Assembly: GCF_009601505.1 (NCBI RefSeq)
Contig: NZ_WITC01000042.1
Coordinates: forward strand, 1 to 56,810
DNA from: Sinorhizobium terangae
Lineage (GTDB): Bacteria > Pseudomonadota > Alphaproteobacteria > Rhizobiales > Rhizobiaceae
Direction of reading: 5' to 3'
DNA: 56,810 bases
In this document: positions 27,209 through 35,341 of the stretch, piece after piece
Layout of the letters: each line of letters starts with the position of its first letter
How positions within the stretch are numbered: position 1 is the stretch's first letter
The notes under the pieces: model-generated
Database searches by the model: none
Told to the model about the DNA's origin: nothing
Seen by the model: only the letters and a program-made list of their open reading frames with translations
Translations under genes and position numbers: made by a program

Positions 27209-29428
27209 ATGGTCGCTGTAGAACAAGCCCTTCCTTTTCCCTCCCAGCTTGCCGCCAGGATCATGAGGGGTGGGCGAGTGCTCGCCTCCCCCATCGACGA
27301 AGGACTTCTGCTCGTCATCGGCACCGGCGAACCGATGGCCGGAACCTTTTCGGCGGAGATCAACGACGACGTAGCCACCCGGGTGACGGCCTCCATCACC
27401 GGCTGGCGCTTGGCCTTGCCTTCTACTGCGGCCACACATGGGTTCGCGGCGTTGCTGCCGATAAAGGAAACCGATCGCCCGCTCGCGACCCTTCGCTTCG
27501 GCGAGGAGGAGTCCGGCAAGCGATTGATCTTTACGCCGCGGTCAGTCCCGGTGAGTGATGCCTCCGCGATCCTGGCCGAACTTGCCGGGGATCAACTCGG
27601 CAGTGTGCTGGATTCGCTGGTCGACGGGCTGATGCAAGAGTCCATCGGCCCGCGAAGGCTCTCGGCGATAATCGTTCTGCTGCAGTCCCGAAAGGGAAGC
27701 GACGGCTTCGTAGAACTCCTTGGCGAAACTCACGATGGAGTAATCTTCGTCAAGGGATGGGGCCGCAACATCGAACCCGGCGTTTGCCGCGTGTTGGTGA
27801 ACAGCGGCAAGCCCGTGGTTTGCGACTGTGGGATTGCCGCCTTTCTCCGTCCGGACGTTCCGGCGGGAGGCTCGGGTTTCGTCGGGCTGCTTTCAACAAA
27901 AGAGCCGCTCCGTGTTCGTGACATCGAGGGGCTCGTCTATCGCGGGCGCGGAGGTTGGCGATATGCGCCGGTCCATGAACACCGGCAGATTGCCGGCCCT
28001 TCGGAGACCCCCGGCCATGTTCGCTCCGTGCTGCTTCAGACCCGCAGCTCGCCGCAGGTTCTTCTGGAACTGCGCGCCGCCGCAAACAGCTTCGAGGGCC
28101 GCGAGACCGTCTCCACCCTCCCCGTTCCCGTGCGGATGGGAGTCGACCTCGCCTTTCAGGCAAACGGCGGCGCTCTCCTGATCTCGGGCTGGCTGCTCGA
28201 CCCCGAAGCCCACGTCAAGAGCGTCAAGCTCTGTGCCGAGCGGACAGCAGCGCGGATCGACGATCGTTGGACCCGGATCGAGCGCTCCGACGTGACGGAA
28301 GCATTCGCCGACGAGCCGGCGTTCCGGAGCGCATTCGGCCATGGAAACCATTCTCACGGTTTCATCGCCTTTGCGAGCGGCCTCGGTTGGGATTCGGCTG
28401 CACCCCTCCATCTGGAGCTGACGCTCACGGATTCCCGTCGCGCCTTCATACCCCTCACACCGGTGCGCGTTCCGCCTCGCATGGCCGCCCTTCGCCAGAT
28501 CAGTTCCATCGATCCGGAACACTGGGGGCTCGCGGAAATCGTCGATCGCCAGATCGTTCCGTTCCTGTGCGCATCGGAGAGGAATTCTCCATGGATTGGG
28601 GCCACCGTCGACGCTGGTCCTTTCGAGCAGGCAGGCGGTCCGCCGATCATCATCGCAGCTGAGGACTCCGAAGACGGAGATATTGCCCCCCTCCTAGGAC
28701 TCTTGGCGCTCGATCCAGAGACCCGCGTGGCGCCTATCGTGCTCGTCATGCCCGCGGAACGCTTTCGGCGGCAGGCCGGCCGCATCAAGGAACTCGCGCA
28801 ATTCTACCGGCTGTCGCTCAAGCTCATGGCCGCTGAGGAGACCGGTGATCTCTACGACCTTCTGGAAGCGGGGGTACGGGCACTGTCACAAGAGACAGTG
28901 GTTCTGCTTGCCGGCACGCTGTTGCCGCTCCGAGGCGGCTGGTACGGCAAGCTCGTGGCCGCCCATGAAGCACAAGGGGGAGTCATTTCCCCCACGCTTG
29001 CCTATGAGGACCATTCGGTCCGTTGGGCCGGAAGCTGGCCGGCCGGCCAATCGGAGTATCCGGCATCGAGTCGGTATGCGGGCTATCCGCTGAGCGCCGT
29101 AACCGGCCTCAAATTGACCCAGGTCGCGGCAGCGTCGTTGGAGTGCTGCATCATGCCGCGCGAAGCCTTCCTCGCCGCCGGAGGTTTTTCCGGCGGTTAT
29201 CTCGGCTCCCAGCAAAAAGGGCTGGACCTTGGCCTCAGGTTCAACCGCGCGGGAATACCCTCCTACTGGCTACCATCGGTGCAGATGCTGGGGGCCGATG
29301 AAACGTCCAGCGCAGCGACGGCGACACTCGCTCCCCTCGTTGAGCGGATCGACCGAAGAATATTCGCTGCGCGTTGGGCTTCGGCCTCGGAAAGTGCAGG
29401 CAATTGGCTCGAAGAGGTCTCCGCATGA
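27209..29428 (+). CDS. wgeF: WgeB-like protein, probable pseudo-glycosyltransferase
   Basis: This 739-aa protein parallels WgeB. Around residue 310-330 it has the segment GGALLISGWLLDP, matching GGLLAGGWSHDP of WgeB. Its last ~250 residues follow the WgeB GT-A domain: QETVVLLAGTLLPLRGGWYG aligns with the WgeB stretch that holds NSD, YEDHSVRWAG with EDGSLQHAG, and ECCIMPREAFLAAGGFSGGY with ACLVTRRDIYERVGGY. The metal motif (NSD replaced by AGT) and the acidic base (EDSDLCLK replaced by KGLDLGLR) are missing. It may therefore be a structural or scaffolding partner rather than an active transferase. Start ATG follows GTGAGGGG. It overlaps wgeG by 4 bp. Confidence 0.72.
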   Translation: MVAVEQALPFPSQLAARIMRGGRVLASPIDEGLLLVIGTGEPMAGTFSAEINDDVATRVTASITGWRLALPSTAATHGFAALLPIKETDRPLATLRFGEEESGKRLIFTPRSVPVSDASAILAELAGDQLGSVLDSLVDGLMQESIGPRRLSAIIVLLQSRKGSDGFVELLGETHDGVIFVKGWGRNIEPGVCRVLVNSGKPVVCDCGIAAFLRPDVPAGGSGFVGLLSTKEPLRVRDIEGLVYRGRGGWRYAPVHEHRQIAGPSETPGHVRSVLLQTRSSPQVLLELRAAANSFEGRETVSTLPVPVRMGVDLAFQANGGALLISGWLLDPEAHVKSVKLCAERTAARIDDRWTRIERSDVTEAFADEPAFRSAFGHGNHSHGFIAFASGLGWDSAAPLHLELTLTDSRRAFIPLTPVRVPPRMAALRQISSIDPEHWGLAEIVDRQIVPFLCASERNSPWIGATVDAGPFEQAGGPPIIIAAEDSEDGDIAPLLGLLALDPETRVAPIVLVMPAERFRRQAGRIKELAQFYRLSLKLMAAEETGDLYDLLEAGVRALSQETVVLLAGTLLPLRGGWYGKLVAAHEAQGGVISPTLAYEDHSVRWAGSWPAGQSEYPASSRYAGYPLSAVTGLKLTQVAAASLECCIMPREAFLAAGGFSGGYLGSQQKGLDLGLRFNRAGIPSYWLPSVQMLGADETSSAATATLAPLVERIDRRIFAARWASASESAGNWLEEVSA

Positions 29429-30744
29429 GCGACCGGCTCCGCGTTCTCGTTGTTTCACATGGCCACCCGGCGATGTCGCTCGGGGGCGCGGAGATTGCGT
29501 CCCATAGCCTTCACAAGGGCCTGAACGCCTTGCCGGGTGTCGAATCGATCTATCTGGCCCGCGTAGGCCATCCCGTCCCACGCCATGGTGCGTCGGCGCT
29601 CATGAGCCACCGTCTCGCACCTGACGAAGTCCTCTTCCACCTCGACGACTACGATCACTTCTTCCTCTCTAACGGTGATACCGAAGCGATCCGTCGCGAC
29701 CTCCTGCGCTTTGTCGGCGACGTCACACCTCATGTGGTCCACTTCCATCACCTGATCGGCATGGGGGTGGAGGCACTCTACGCCCTTCGCGAGGCACTAC
29801 CGGAAGCGATTATCGTGGTGACCTTCCACGAATATCTGTCCATCTGCCATAATCACGGGCAAATGGTGAAGCGACCGTCAGGTCAACTCTGCAGCAAGGC
29901 TTCTCCAATCAGTTGCCACGGATGTTTTCCCGAAATCCCCGTCCCCCGTTTCCTGAAGCGCGAACAGTTCTTGCGCGGCATGCTCGGCCTTGCCGACGCC
30001 TTCGTCTCTCCAAGCATGTTCCTCGCCACGCGGTATGTCGAATGGGGAATCGACGCGGAGAAACTCTCTGTGATCGACAATGGAATAGTGCCTGGCGAGA
30101 TCGCGCCGCTGCGAGACCTGCCGGCTCAGACCGGCCGGCGAAACCGCTTCGCCTATTTCGGGCAGATGACGCCGTTTAAAGGCATTGATGTGTTGATCGA
30201 TGCTGTTTCACGCGTGCCGCAGGAGATATGGGGCGAGGACTCCTGCCTGATGATCTTCGGCGGCAACCTTGAACGCCAGCCAACGGAATTCCAGGACAGG
30301 ATCAAGAAGCTTATCGATGAAGCCGGCCGCAGGGTGCGCTTCTACGGTGCCTATCAAAATGGGGACATGCCGCGGTTGATGCGTTCCGTCGACTGGGTGG
30401 TCCTGCCGTCCATCTGGTGGGAAAACTCGCCCGTCGTTATCCAGGAGGCCTTGCATCACCGTCGGCCGATCATCTGCTCCGACATCGGCGGCATGGCCGA
30501 GAAGGTTCGGGACGGAAGGGACGGGCTGCATTTTCGTGCCGGCAGCGCCCAGGACCTGGCCGATCGGATCATCGAAGTGCTTGGCGAGCCGAAGGTTTGG
30601 GATCGGCTGCATGCAACCCTGCGGCGGCCGATCAGCCATGTCGATGCCGCCAGCGCCCATGCAGACCTCTATCGCCGGCTGCTCGGGGAAAAGCGGAGCG
30701 CGATGGCTGGTGGACATTACGATCCGGTCCCGCTGCCCGCCTGA
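29425..30744 (+). CDS. wgeG: GT4 glycosyltransferase with Cys motif
   Basis: This 439-aa GT-B transferase is similar along its length to WgeD: HGHPAMSLGGAEIASHSLHK, HVVHFHHLIGMGVEALYALR, FAYFGQMTPFKGIDVLIDAV and VVLPSIWWENSPVVIQEALH with the donor-site Glu residues. The cysteine cluster LCSKASPISCHGCF (~residue 155) is retained. The ATG overlaps the wgeF stop (ATGA). Two related transferases four genes apart imply duplication, with possible specialisation on different sugars or chain positions. Symbol from synteny (old expE7). Confidence 0.88.
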   Translation: MSDRLRVLVVSHGHPAMSLGGAEIASHSLHKGLNALPGVESIYLARVGHPVPRHGASALMSHRLAPDEVLFHLDDYDHFFLSNGDTEAIRRDLLRFVGDVTPHVVHFHHLIGMGVEALYALREALPEAIIVVTFHEYLSICHNHGQMVKRPSGQLCSKASPISCHGCFPEIPVPRFLKREQFLRGMLGLADAFVSPSMFLATRYVEWGIDAEKLSVIDNGIVPGEIAPLRDLPAQTGRRNRFAYFGQMTPFKGIDVLIDAVSRVPQEIWGEDSCLMIFGGNLERQPTEFQDRIKKLIDEAGRRVRFYGAYQNGDMPRLMRSVDWVVLPSIWWENSPVVIQEALHHRRPIICSDIGGMAEKVRDGRDGLHFRAGSAQDLADRIIEVLGEPKVWDRLHATLRRPISHVDAASAHADLYRRLLGEKRSAMAGGHYDPVPLPA

Positions 30745-30811
30745 ACCGCGTTGGGAGGAAACGCGTCATATTTCCCGAAGAGTGAAGTGATATCGAGGCC
30801 CGGAGTTCCAC

Positions 30812-31765
30812 ATGCTCATCTATTCCGACGAAAACCTCGAGGTGATACATCGCCCCGGATCGTCGGCGTACCTTCTCGTCACCTTCAATGAAATGGAAAT
30901 GCAGGCGAACGGCCACCGCTTCTGGGGTCAGCGGCTCTGCGAGAAAGCGGACATTGCCGCGCTCGGTTTCATCAGCAGGCGGCCGAACTGGTTTCCCGCA
31001 GCAAGCGTCGTGAAGGCGGTGAGCGCGGCGGTGCCGATACTTCGCGCAGCGTCGGAGCGCATCCTCTACGGCCATTCGCAAGGCGGCTACGCGGCGCTGC
31101 GCTACCGGCGCCGCTTCGACGCCACCGTCGCCATCGCCTTTTGCCCGCAACTCTCGATAGACCCCAAGGCCGTGCCTTTCGACGGCCGCTTCACGCGTCA
31201 TTTCGTGCCCGATCTCCATGCCAATATGGGGATTGCAGCGGACCACGCTGCCGGCAGCGCCTATATTTTCTACGACCCCTTCCATGCCGTCGATCGTCGC
31301 CACGCCGAGAGGATTGCGACGCTACAATCGGATACGCGCCTCATCCCGGTGCACATGACGGGGCACGGCACGGTCCGGGCATTCACCGGAACCGCGCGCG
31401 CCCTTTCGCTTATCGAGGCCTGCCGAGCAGACGACGGCCGGAGCCTGCACACCCTGGCCCACGCAGCCCGGGTCGACGCACCCATGCGTCCCTATCAGAT
31501 CGCGATCGCGGCAATCGCCCGCCATCCCGCCTGGGCCGACCGGGTTCATCGGCGCTTTGGCGGCGGCTTTTCGGCCATCGAACGGGTCAACTTCCTCTAT
31601 CACCGCGCCAACCGCCATATCCGCGACGGGGAACTTGCGGTTGCTCGCGACAAGCTAGCCGAGGTCGTGGCGCTGCGACCGGGCGATCCAGGCTTCGCGC
31701 GCCGGCTACAAGAGCTTGATAGCCGCATGGCTTCGCACAATCTAGAGCGCCGCGCGTTCAAATGA
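30812..31765 (+). CDS. wgeH: Alpha/beta-hydrolase-like protein
   Basis: This 317-aa protein has the serine-hydrolase elbow ILYGHSQGGYAALRYR (Ser near residue 92), a likely acid in YIFYDPFHAVDRRHAER and a candidate catalytic His in VHMTGHGTVRAFTG. All sit in the order expected of an alpha/beta hydrolase. The last ~80 residues are helical (RDGELAVARDKLAEVVALRP), like one TPR-type repeat. No signal peptide is seen. Galactoglucan carries O-acetyl groups, so an acyl-transfer or esterase role is possible but unproven. The gene starts 67 bp after wgeG. Its last codons (from about 31743) and stop lie inside an intergenic repeat module. Position matches expE8. Confidence 0.75.
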   Translation: MLIYSDENLEVIHRPGSSAYLLVTFNEMEMQANGHRFWGQRLCEKADIAALGFISRRPNWFPAASVVKAVSAAVPILRAASERILYGHSQGGYAALRYRRRFDATVAIAFCPQLSIDPKAVPFDGRFTRHFVPDLHANMGIAADHAAGSAYIFYDPFHAVDRRHAERIATLQSDTRLIPVHMTGHGTVRAFTGTARALSLIEACRADDGRSLHTLAHAARVDAPMRPYQIAIAAIARHPAWADRVHRRFGGGFSAIERVNFLYHRANRHIRDGELAVARDKLAEVVALRPGDPGFARRLQELDSRMASHNLERRAFK

Positions 31766-31848
31766 ATGCGCAAAGGACGCTCTCGAACTTTGAATCTAGA
31801 GCATCTTTTCTGCTTTCAGTGATTCCACTTGAAAGCAGGATGCTCTAG
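31743..31848. repeat. Mosaic repeat overlapping wgeH end, with strong palindrome
   Basis: The first module (31743-31785, CTAGAGCGCCGCGCG...CGCAAAGGACGCTCTC) resembles the first half of the RIME-like units elsewhere. It is followed by a different module: a near-perfect palindrome at 31796-31848 with arms CTAGAGCATC / GATGCTCTAG and inner arms TGCTTTCA / TGAAAGCA around an 11-base loop. It may end wge transcription. Downstream, 31849-32043 shows nothing further that I can support. Confidence 0.78.
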
Positions 31849-32043
31849 GCACGGGACCCTCAAGTCACCTTGGGGGAGCTCCGTAGCGGCGAAAGAGAAC
31901 TTCAGGTCCTGCGGACTGCAAGCCCCTCCACTATCCGACGTCCTTCGAACAACTCGCGCGCTTGCAGGCATGCAACGCTCCAGCCGCGGCGCAGCGCGGC
32001 GTCGGCACGGCGGCCAGATCGCATGTAGCCGTGTGGCGATCCT

Positions 32044-33828
32044 TTATGGCAGCGTGTTTTGCGCCACATCGTTGCGACTATGCGAAGAGGCGACGTGAGC
32101 AATCTCGCCTGTCGCCGGCGAAGACGGGAGCCCTGCGGCACACGTTCGATCAACCAGGCTCGCTGTTATCGCTGCATCCTCGAAAAGCTCCTGCATGCGC
32201 AAATACTCGACCGAGAGCGTCGGGTCGAGCGCAAGGGCCTGCGAGACGAGCTGCCTGGCGCGGTCGAGGTCTGAACAGGCCATGCGCGCTGCGATCCGAT
32301 AAATGTAAGTGCGTCGCGTCTGGAATGGCAGTTTGTGCGAGACCTCGAACATCTCCTGGTAACGTCCGAGCGTGTACAGTGACGCGACGCGCTCCTCTGT
32401 TATCCAAACCGGTAGAAACGGATCGAGCGTTTCCGCGCGGTCAAGAAGCTGGAGCGCTCGTTCGGGCTCGCCTGCAAAGAGATAAAACGCGGCGCATCGC
32501 CCGATCGTGTAAGCATCGTTCGGCGCCATCTCGATGGCTTTCTCATGATGGAAGCGCGAGGCGGCGAAATCGCCCCTTTTCATCTTGAGCGAGCCCATGA
32601 CACGGTGCGCCTCCGGGTCTGTCGGGTCGAGTTCCAGCGCATGCGCCGTCTGCAACTCGCCGAGACGGAGATCGAAACTCGGCAGCGAACTCCAGGAGCA
32701 GACATGCATCGCGAAGGGCCGGCCGAAGCTCGGATCTGCCTTCATCGCCTTCTCGAACCAGTGCATCGCCTCGTGAAGGTGAAAGTCGGCCACCCCAGCC
32801 AGCCGATGATGGTCGAGGCCGCGGAGATAATGTTCGTAGGCGGACATGCTTTCTGGCCGCTTCAGACGCGCTGCGGCGAGTTCGGACTGTTCGATCCGAC
32901 CGGAAACGGTTGCCGCAACGCGGGCGGTGATCTCGTCCATGACGTCGAGAATTTCCTCGAAGGGACGTTGAATGCGATCCGACCACACCAGGTGCCCCCG
33001 CTCCGTCCCTGCGAGCGAGATGTTCAGCCGGACATAGCTGCCGGCCTTGCGGATGGAGCCTGCAACGACATAGTGCACGCCGAGCGACTTACCGATCTCA
33101 ACCGGATCGGTCGTTCGCAACACCATCGAGGCTGAGCGCGAGGTGACGAAAAGGCTCTTCAGGCGGCTGAGTTCGAGCGTCAGGTCGTCGGTCATCCCCT
33201 CTGCAAGAAACGTTTGGTCCTGATCCGCGACCGACGCCGTCGTGAACGGAGCGACAGCCACGGAGGTCGGCCTGATTGATGAAGGCGGTGGCGCCCGCGT
33301 CGGCGCGACCTGGAAGCGGTGGCGGTCCATGGCGGCGCCGACGCGGTAGATTTTGACCGGCTCCGACACGCCCTTCAGGTGCCGTTCGCCGATCGCTTCA
33401 AAGGCGCAGGGCGATACGCGCCGGACCTGATCGTAGAGCGCCTCCGAGACCTCGATCTCCCCCGGTTCGGCGGAGGCTTCGATACGTGAGGCAATGTTCA
33501 CGCCATCGCCGCGCAGGTCGTCGCCGACGACCGCGACGTCGGCGAGATGCAGGCCAAAGCGCATGTCATGCGTGCACGTGCGCGGCACGGATCCGATGGC
33601 CAGTCGCGCCTCCATCGCCGCCCTCAGCGCATTCACCGGGCTCGAAAATTCGGCAAGGATCGCGTCTCCTGCCGTGTTGAACACCCTACCGCCAAAACTC
33701 GCCACGACCTCGCCGATGAGGCTCATACAGTAGACGACGCGCGCGATCGTCTGCTCCTCGTCGAGCTCCATCGCCGACGTCGAAGCCACGAAGTCCCCAA
33801 CCAGAATTGCAGCCAGCTTCCGATGCAT
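32044..33828 (-). CDS. Class III adenylate cyclase with TPR repeats
   Basis: This 594-aa protein is predicted to make cAMP from ATP. The cyclase domain fills residues ~1-165, with the two metal-binding aspartates at D12 (AAILVGDFVAST) and D55 (FNTAGDAILAEF), and GDGVNIASRIEASAEPGEIE further on. A FlgO-like segment follows (~200-310; VAPFTTASVADQDQTFLAEG). Then come several tetratricopeptide repeats (~330-560; HEAMHWFEKAMKADPSFGRP, AHALELDPTDPEAHRVMGSL). No membrane segment is seen, so it is cytoplasmic. Rhizobia carry many such cyclases; the stimulus sensed by the C-terminal part is unknown. It is divergent from the small gene at 34151 and ends towards wgeH. Confidence 0.9.
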   Translation of the reverse strand: MHRKLAAILVGDFVASTSAMELDEEQTIARVVYCMSLIGEVVASFGGRVFNTAGDAILAEFSSPVNALRAAMEARLAIGSVPRTCTHDMRFGLHLADVAVVGDDLRGDGVNIASRIEASAEPGEIEVSEALYDQVRRVSPCAFEAIGERHLKGVSEPVKIYRVGAAMDRHRFQVAPTRAPPPSSIRPTSVAVAPFTTASVADQDQTFLAEGMTDDLTLELSRLKSLFVTSRSASMVLRTTDPVEIGKSLGVHYVVAGSIRKAGSYVRLNISLAGTERGHLVWSDRIQRPFEEILDVMDEITARVAATVSGRIEQSELAAARLKRPESMSAYEHYLRGLDHHRLAGVADFHLHEAMHWFEKAMKADPSFGRPFAMHVCSWSSLPSFDLRLGELQTAHALELDPTDPEAHRVMGSLKMKRGDFAASRFHHEKAIEMAPNDAYTIGRCAAFYLFAGEPERALQLLDRAETLDPFLPVWITEERVASLYTLGRYQEMFEVSHKLPFQTRRTYIYRIAARMACSDLDRARQLVSQALALDPTLSVEYLRMQELFEDAAITASLVDRTCAAGLPSSPATGEIAHVASSHSRNDVAQNTLP

Positions 33829-34150
33829 GCGCCGCCCAGCTCGATGAAACGCCGAATGGTATCACACGGTCTCGCCGAAGGCATTATCGACCGCAAACAG
33901 GCGTAGCGCGCGTCGAGCCGGAACGGCGAGGCCGGCGTGGGCTCGCCGAGCGATAGCCTCAACCGATGCGCAGTGTTGAACAAGGCGGTGCCAAGCGCGT
34001 ATAAATATCATGGACATCGGTTGGACGAGCGCCTCGTTTCGCGAAGGCCTGTGTTTCGGGAACGTCCATGCGCCCGGAACGTTTCGGATATGCAGTATCC
34101 GGCGAGGCGCCGCCGAGTCGAACACCCCGGAACAGCCTGGAGTGAGGGCC
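33829..34150. other. Intergenic region between divergent genes
   Basis: No gene, repeat or clear operator is visible. The stretch should hold the promoters of the cyclase and of the short gene at 34151, but I see no convincing -35/-10 pair to report. Confidence 0.5.
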
Positions 34151-34363
34151 ATGGAACGAACAAACGCTTGCAAATTGGCAGAAGAATACCTGCGCCTCGG
34201 CGGTCATCGCCGGGTGGTGATCGACGATAACCAGACCTCGGTCAGAAACTGGGAGCCGGAGCCTGTGGCGGCCGAGGCGTTCTGGAGGAAAAACGTCGAG
34301 ATACTGGGACCGGAAAGACAGCGCGAGGTACAACTCCTGCTGCCTACGATCAATCGCGCATGA
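34151..34363 (+). CDS. Short hypothetical protein (70 aa)
   Basis: From the ATG at 34151, preceded by GGAGTGAGGG, the frame encodes 70 residues: MERTNACKLAEEYLRLGGHR, then VVIDDNQTSVRNWEPEPVAA, then EAFWRKNVEILGPERQREVQ and LLLPTINRA. It is soluble, helical at both ends and has one cysteine. No family is recognised. An in-frame upstream ATG (34010) would add 47 residues of low-quality sequence and is not preferred. It precedes the three-enzyme operon by 147 bp on the same strand, so it could be a leader gene, a substrate or an unrelated small protein. Confidence 0.5.
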   Translation: MERTNACKLAEEYLRLGGHRRVVIDDNQTSVRNWEPEPVAAEAFWRKNVEILGPERQREVQLLLPTINRA

Positions 34364-34510
34364 GGCGGAAGCCCGACTGATTTCGCATGAGGGCCAGACT
34401 GTGCCGCGCGACGCGGCTCATCTTTTGCGCCCATGCGCGGAACCGAAAAGTTCATTTCTGAATTGTAGCTGTGTCACCGATACGCGGAATACGGCTGCGA
34501 AAGCGTTGAG

Positions 34511-35341
34511 ATGAATAGACCGGATTGCCCGAGCAAGGTGTTGACGGAGTGTCTCGACGACGAATGGTGGACACAGCATCGTGGTGACTCTCCGATCCTC
34601 GCCACGGCCATTCACAATGGCCACGCGGTGCGCGGCGCGGTCGAACGTCTCATTACTCTATCGGCCGCGGAGCGGCTGCGCGAGGAAGATCCCTTCACCG
34701 AGTTCATCATCCGCGATTTCCCGAACCGGATTGTTGTTCATCGGTCGAGATTTGAGGTCGATGTCAATCGCCCCCGCGACGGTGCGATATATGTGAGGCC
34801 GGAGCAGGCCTGGGGTCTCAAAGTCTGGACCCGTCAGCCCCCGCACGATTTGGTCGAGGCATCGCTGGCGATGCATGACGAATATTATGCGATGCTCGAA
34901 GCGATGCTGGCGGGCATCGAGCGGCGCCATGGGCGTTTCGTCGTTCTCGACGTCCACAGCTACAACCACCGGCGCAGCGGCCCCGAAGCGGAAGCGACGC
35001 GAGCGGAAGCCGCACCGGAGGTCAATATCGGCACGTTTTCGATGGATCGCGTCAAATGGGCAAGAGTGGTGGATGCTTTCGTCAAGGCCTTGCGCTCCAC
35101 CGACTTCCACGGGCGGCGGCTCGACGTCCGCGAAAACATCGCATTTCAGGGCAGAGGTGAACAGACGCGATTTATCCATGAGCGCTTCCCCGACACGGGC
35201 TGCGCCATTGCCGTCGAATTCAAGAAATTCTTCATGGACGAGTGGACGGGCGAGCCGAACATGGAGGCGCTTGTAGCCCTGAGGAAGCTCGTCTCGTCGA
35301 CGCTGCCGTCGCTTGTCAACGCTTTGGGAGCGGACCAATGA
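34511..35341 (+). CDS. N-formylglutamate amidohydrolase-like protein
   Basis: This 276-aa protein belongs to the N-formylglutamate amidohydrolase (FGase/HutG) family of zinc amide hydrolases. Visible features are TAIHNGHAVRGAVERLITLS near the N-terminus (metal His), VHRSRFEVDVNRPRDGAIYV with the Arg-Asx substrate motif, VVLDVHSYNHRR (D147, H149), and CAIAVEFKKFFMDEWTGEPN with the C-terminal Glu. Unlike HutG it is not near histidine-catabolism genes. It is fused by a 4-bp overlap (ATGA) to a DUF1704 peptidase-like gene and then an ATP-grasp ligase. The context favours a peptide or amino-acid-amide substrate rather than histidine breakdown. Confidence 0.85.
   Translation: MNRPDCPSKVLTECLDDEWWTQHRGDSPILATAIHNGHAVRGAVERLITLSAAERLREEDPFTEFIIRDFPNRIVVHRSRFEVDVNRPRDGAIYVRPEQAWGLKVWTRQPPHDLVEASLAMHDEYYAMLEAMLAGIERRHGRFVVLDVHSYNHRRSGPEAEATRAEAAPEVNIGTFSMDRVKWARVVDAFVKALRSTDFHGRRLDVRENIAFQGRGEQTRFIHERFPDTGCAIAVEFKKFFMDEWTGEPNMEALVALRKLVSSTLPSLVNALGADQ

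Noticed and set aside
31858..32588. Plus-strand frames downstream of wgeH as additional wge genes
   Set aside because: They lie opposite the C-terminal TPR part of the cyclase gene or in the intergenic region and show no domain.
33862..34333. Minus-strand frames in the cyclase/short-gene gap
   Set aside because: No ribosome-binding site or protein-like composition, and they run into the short plus-strand gene at 34151.
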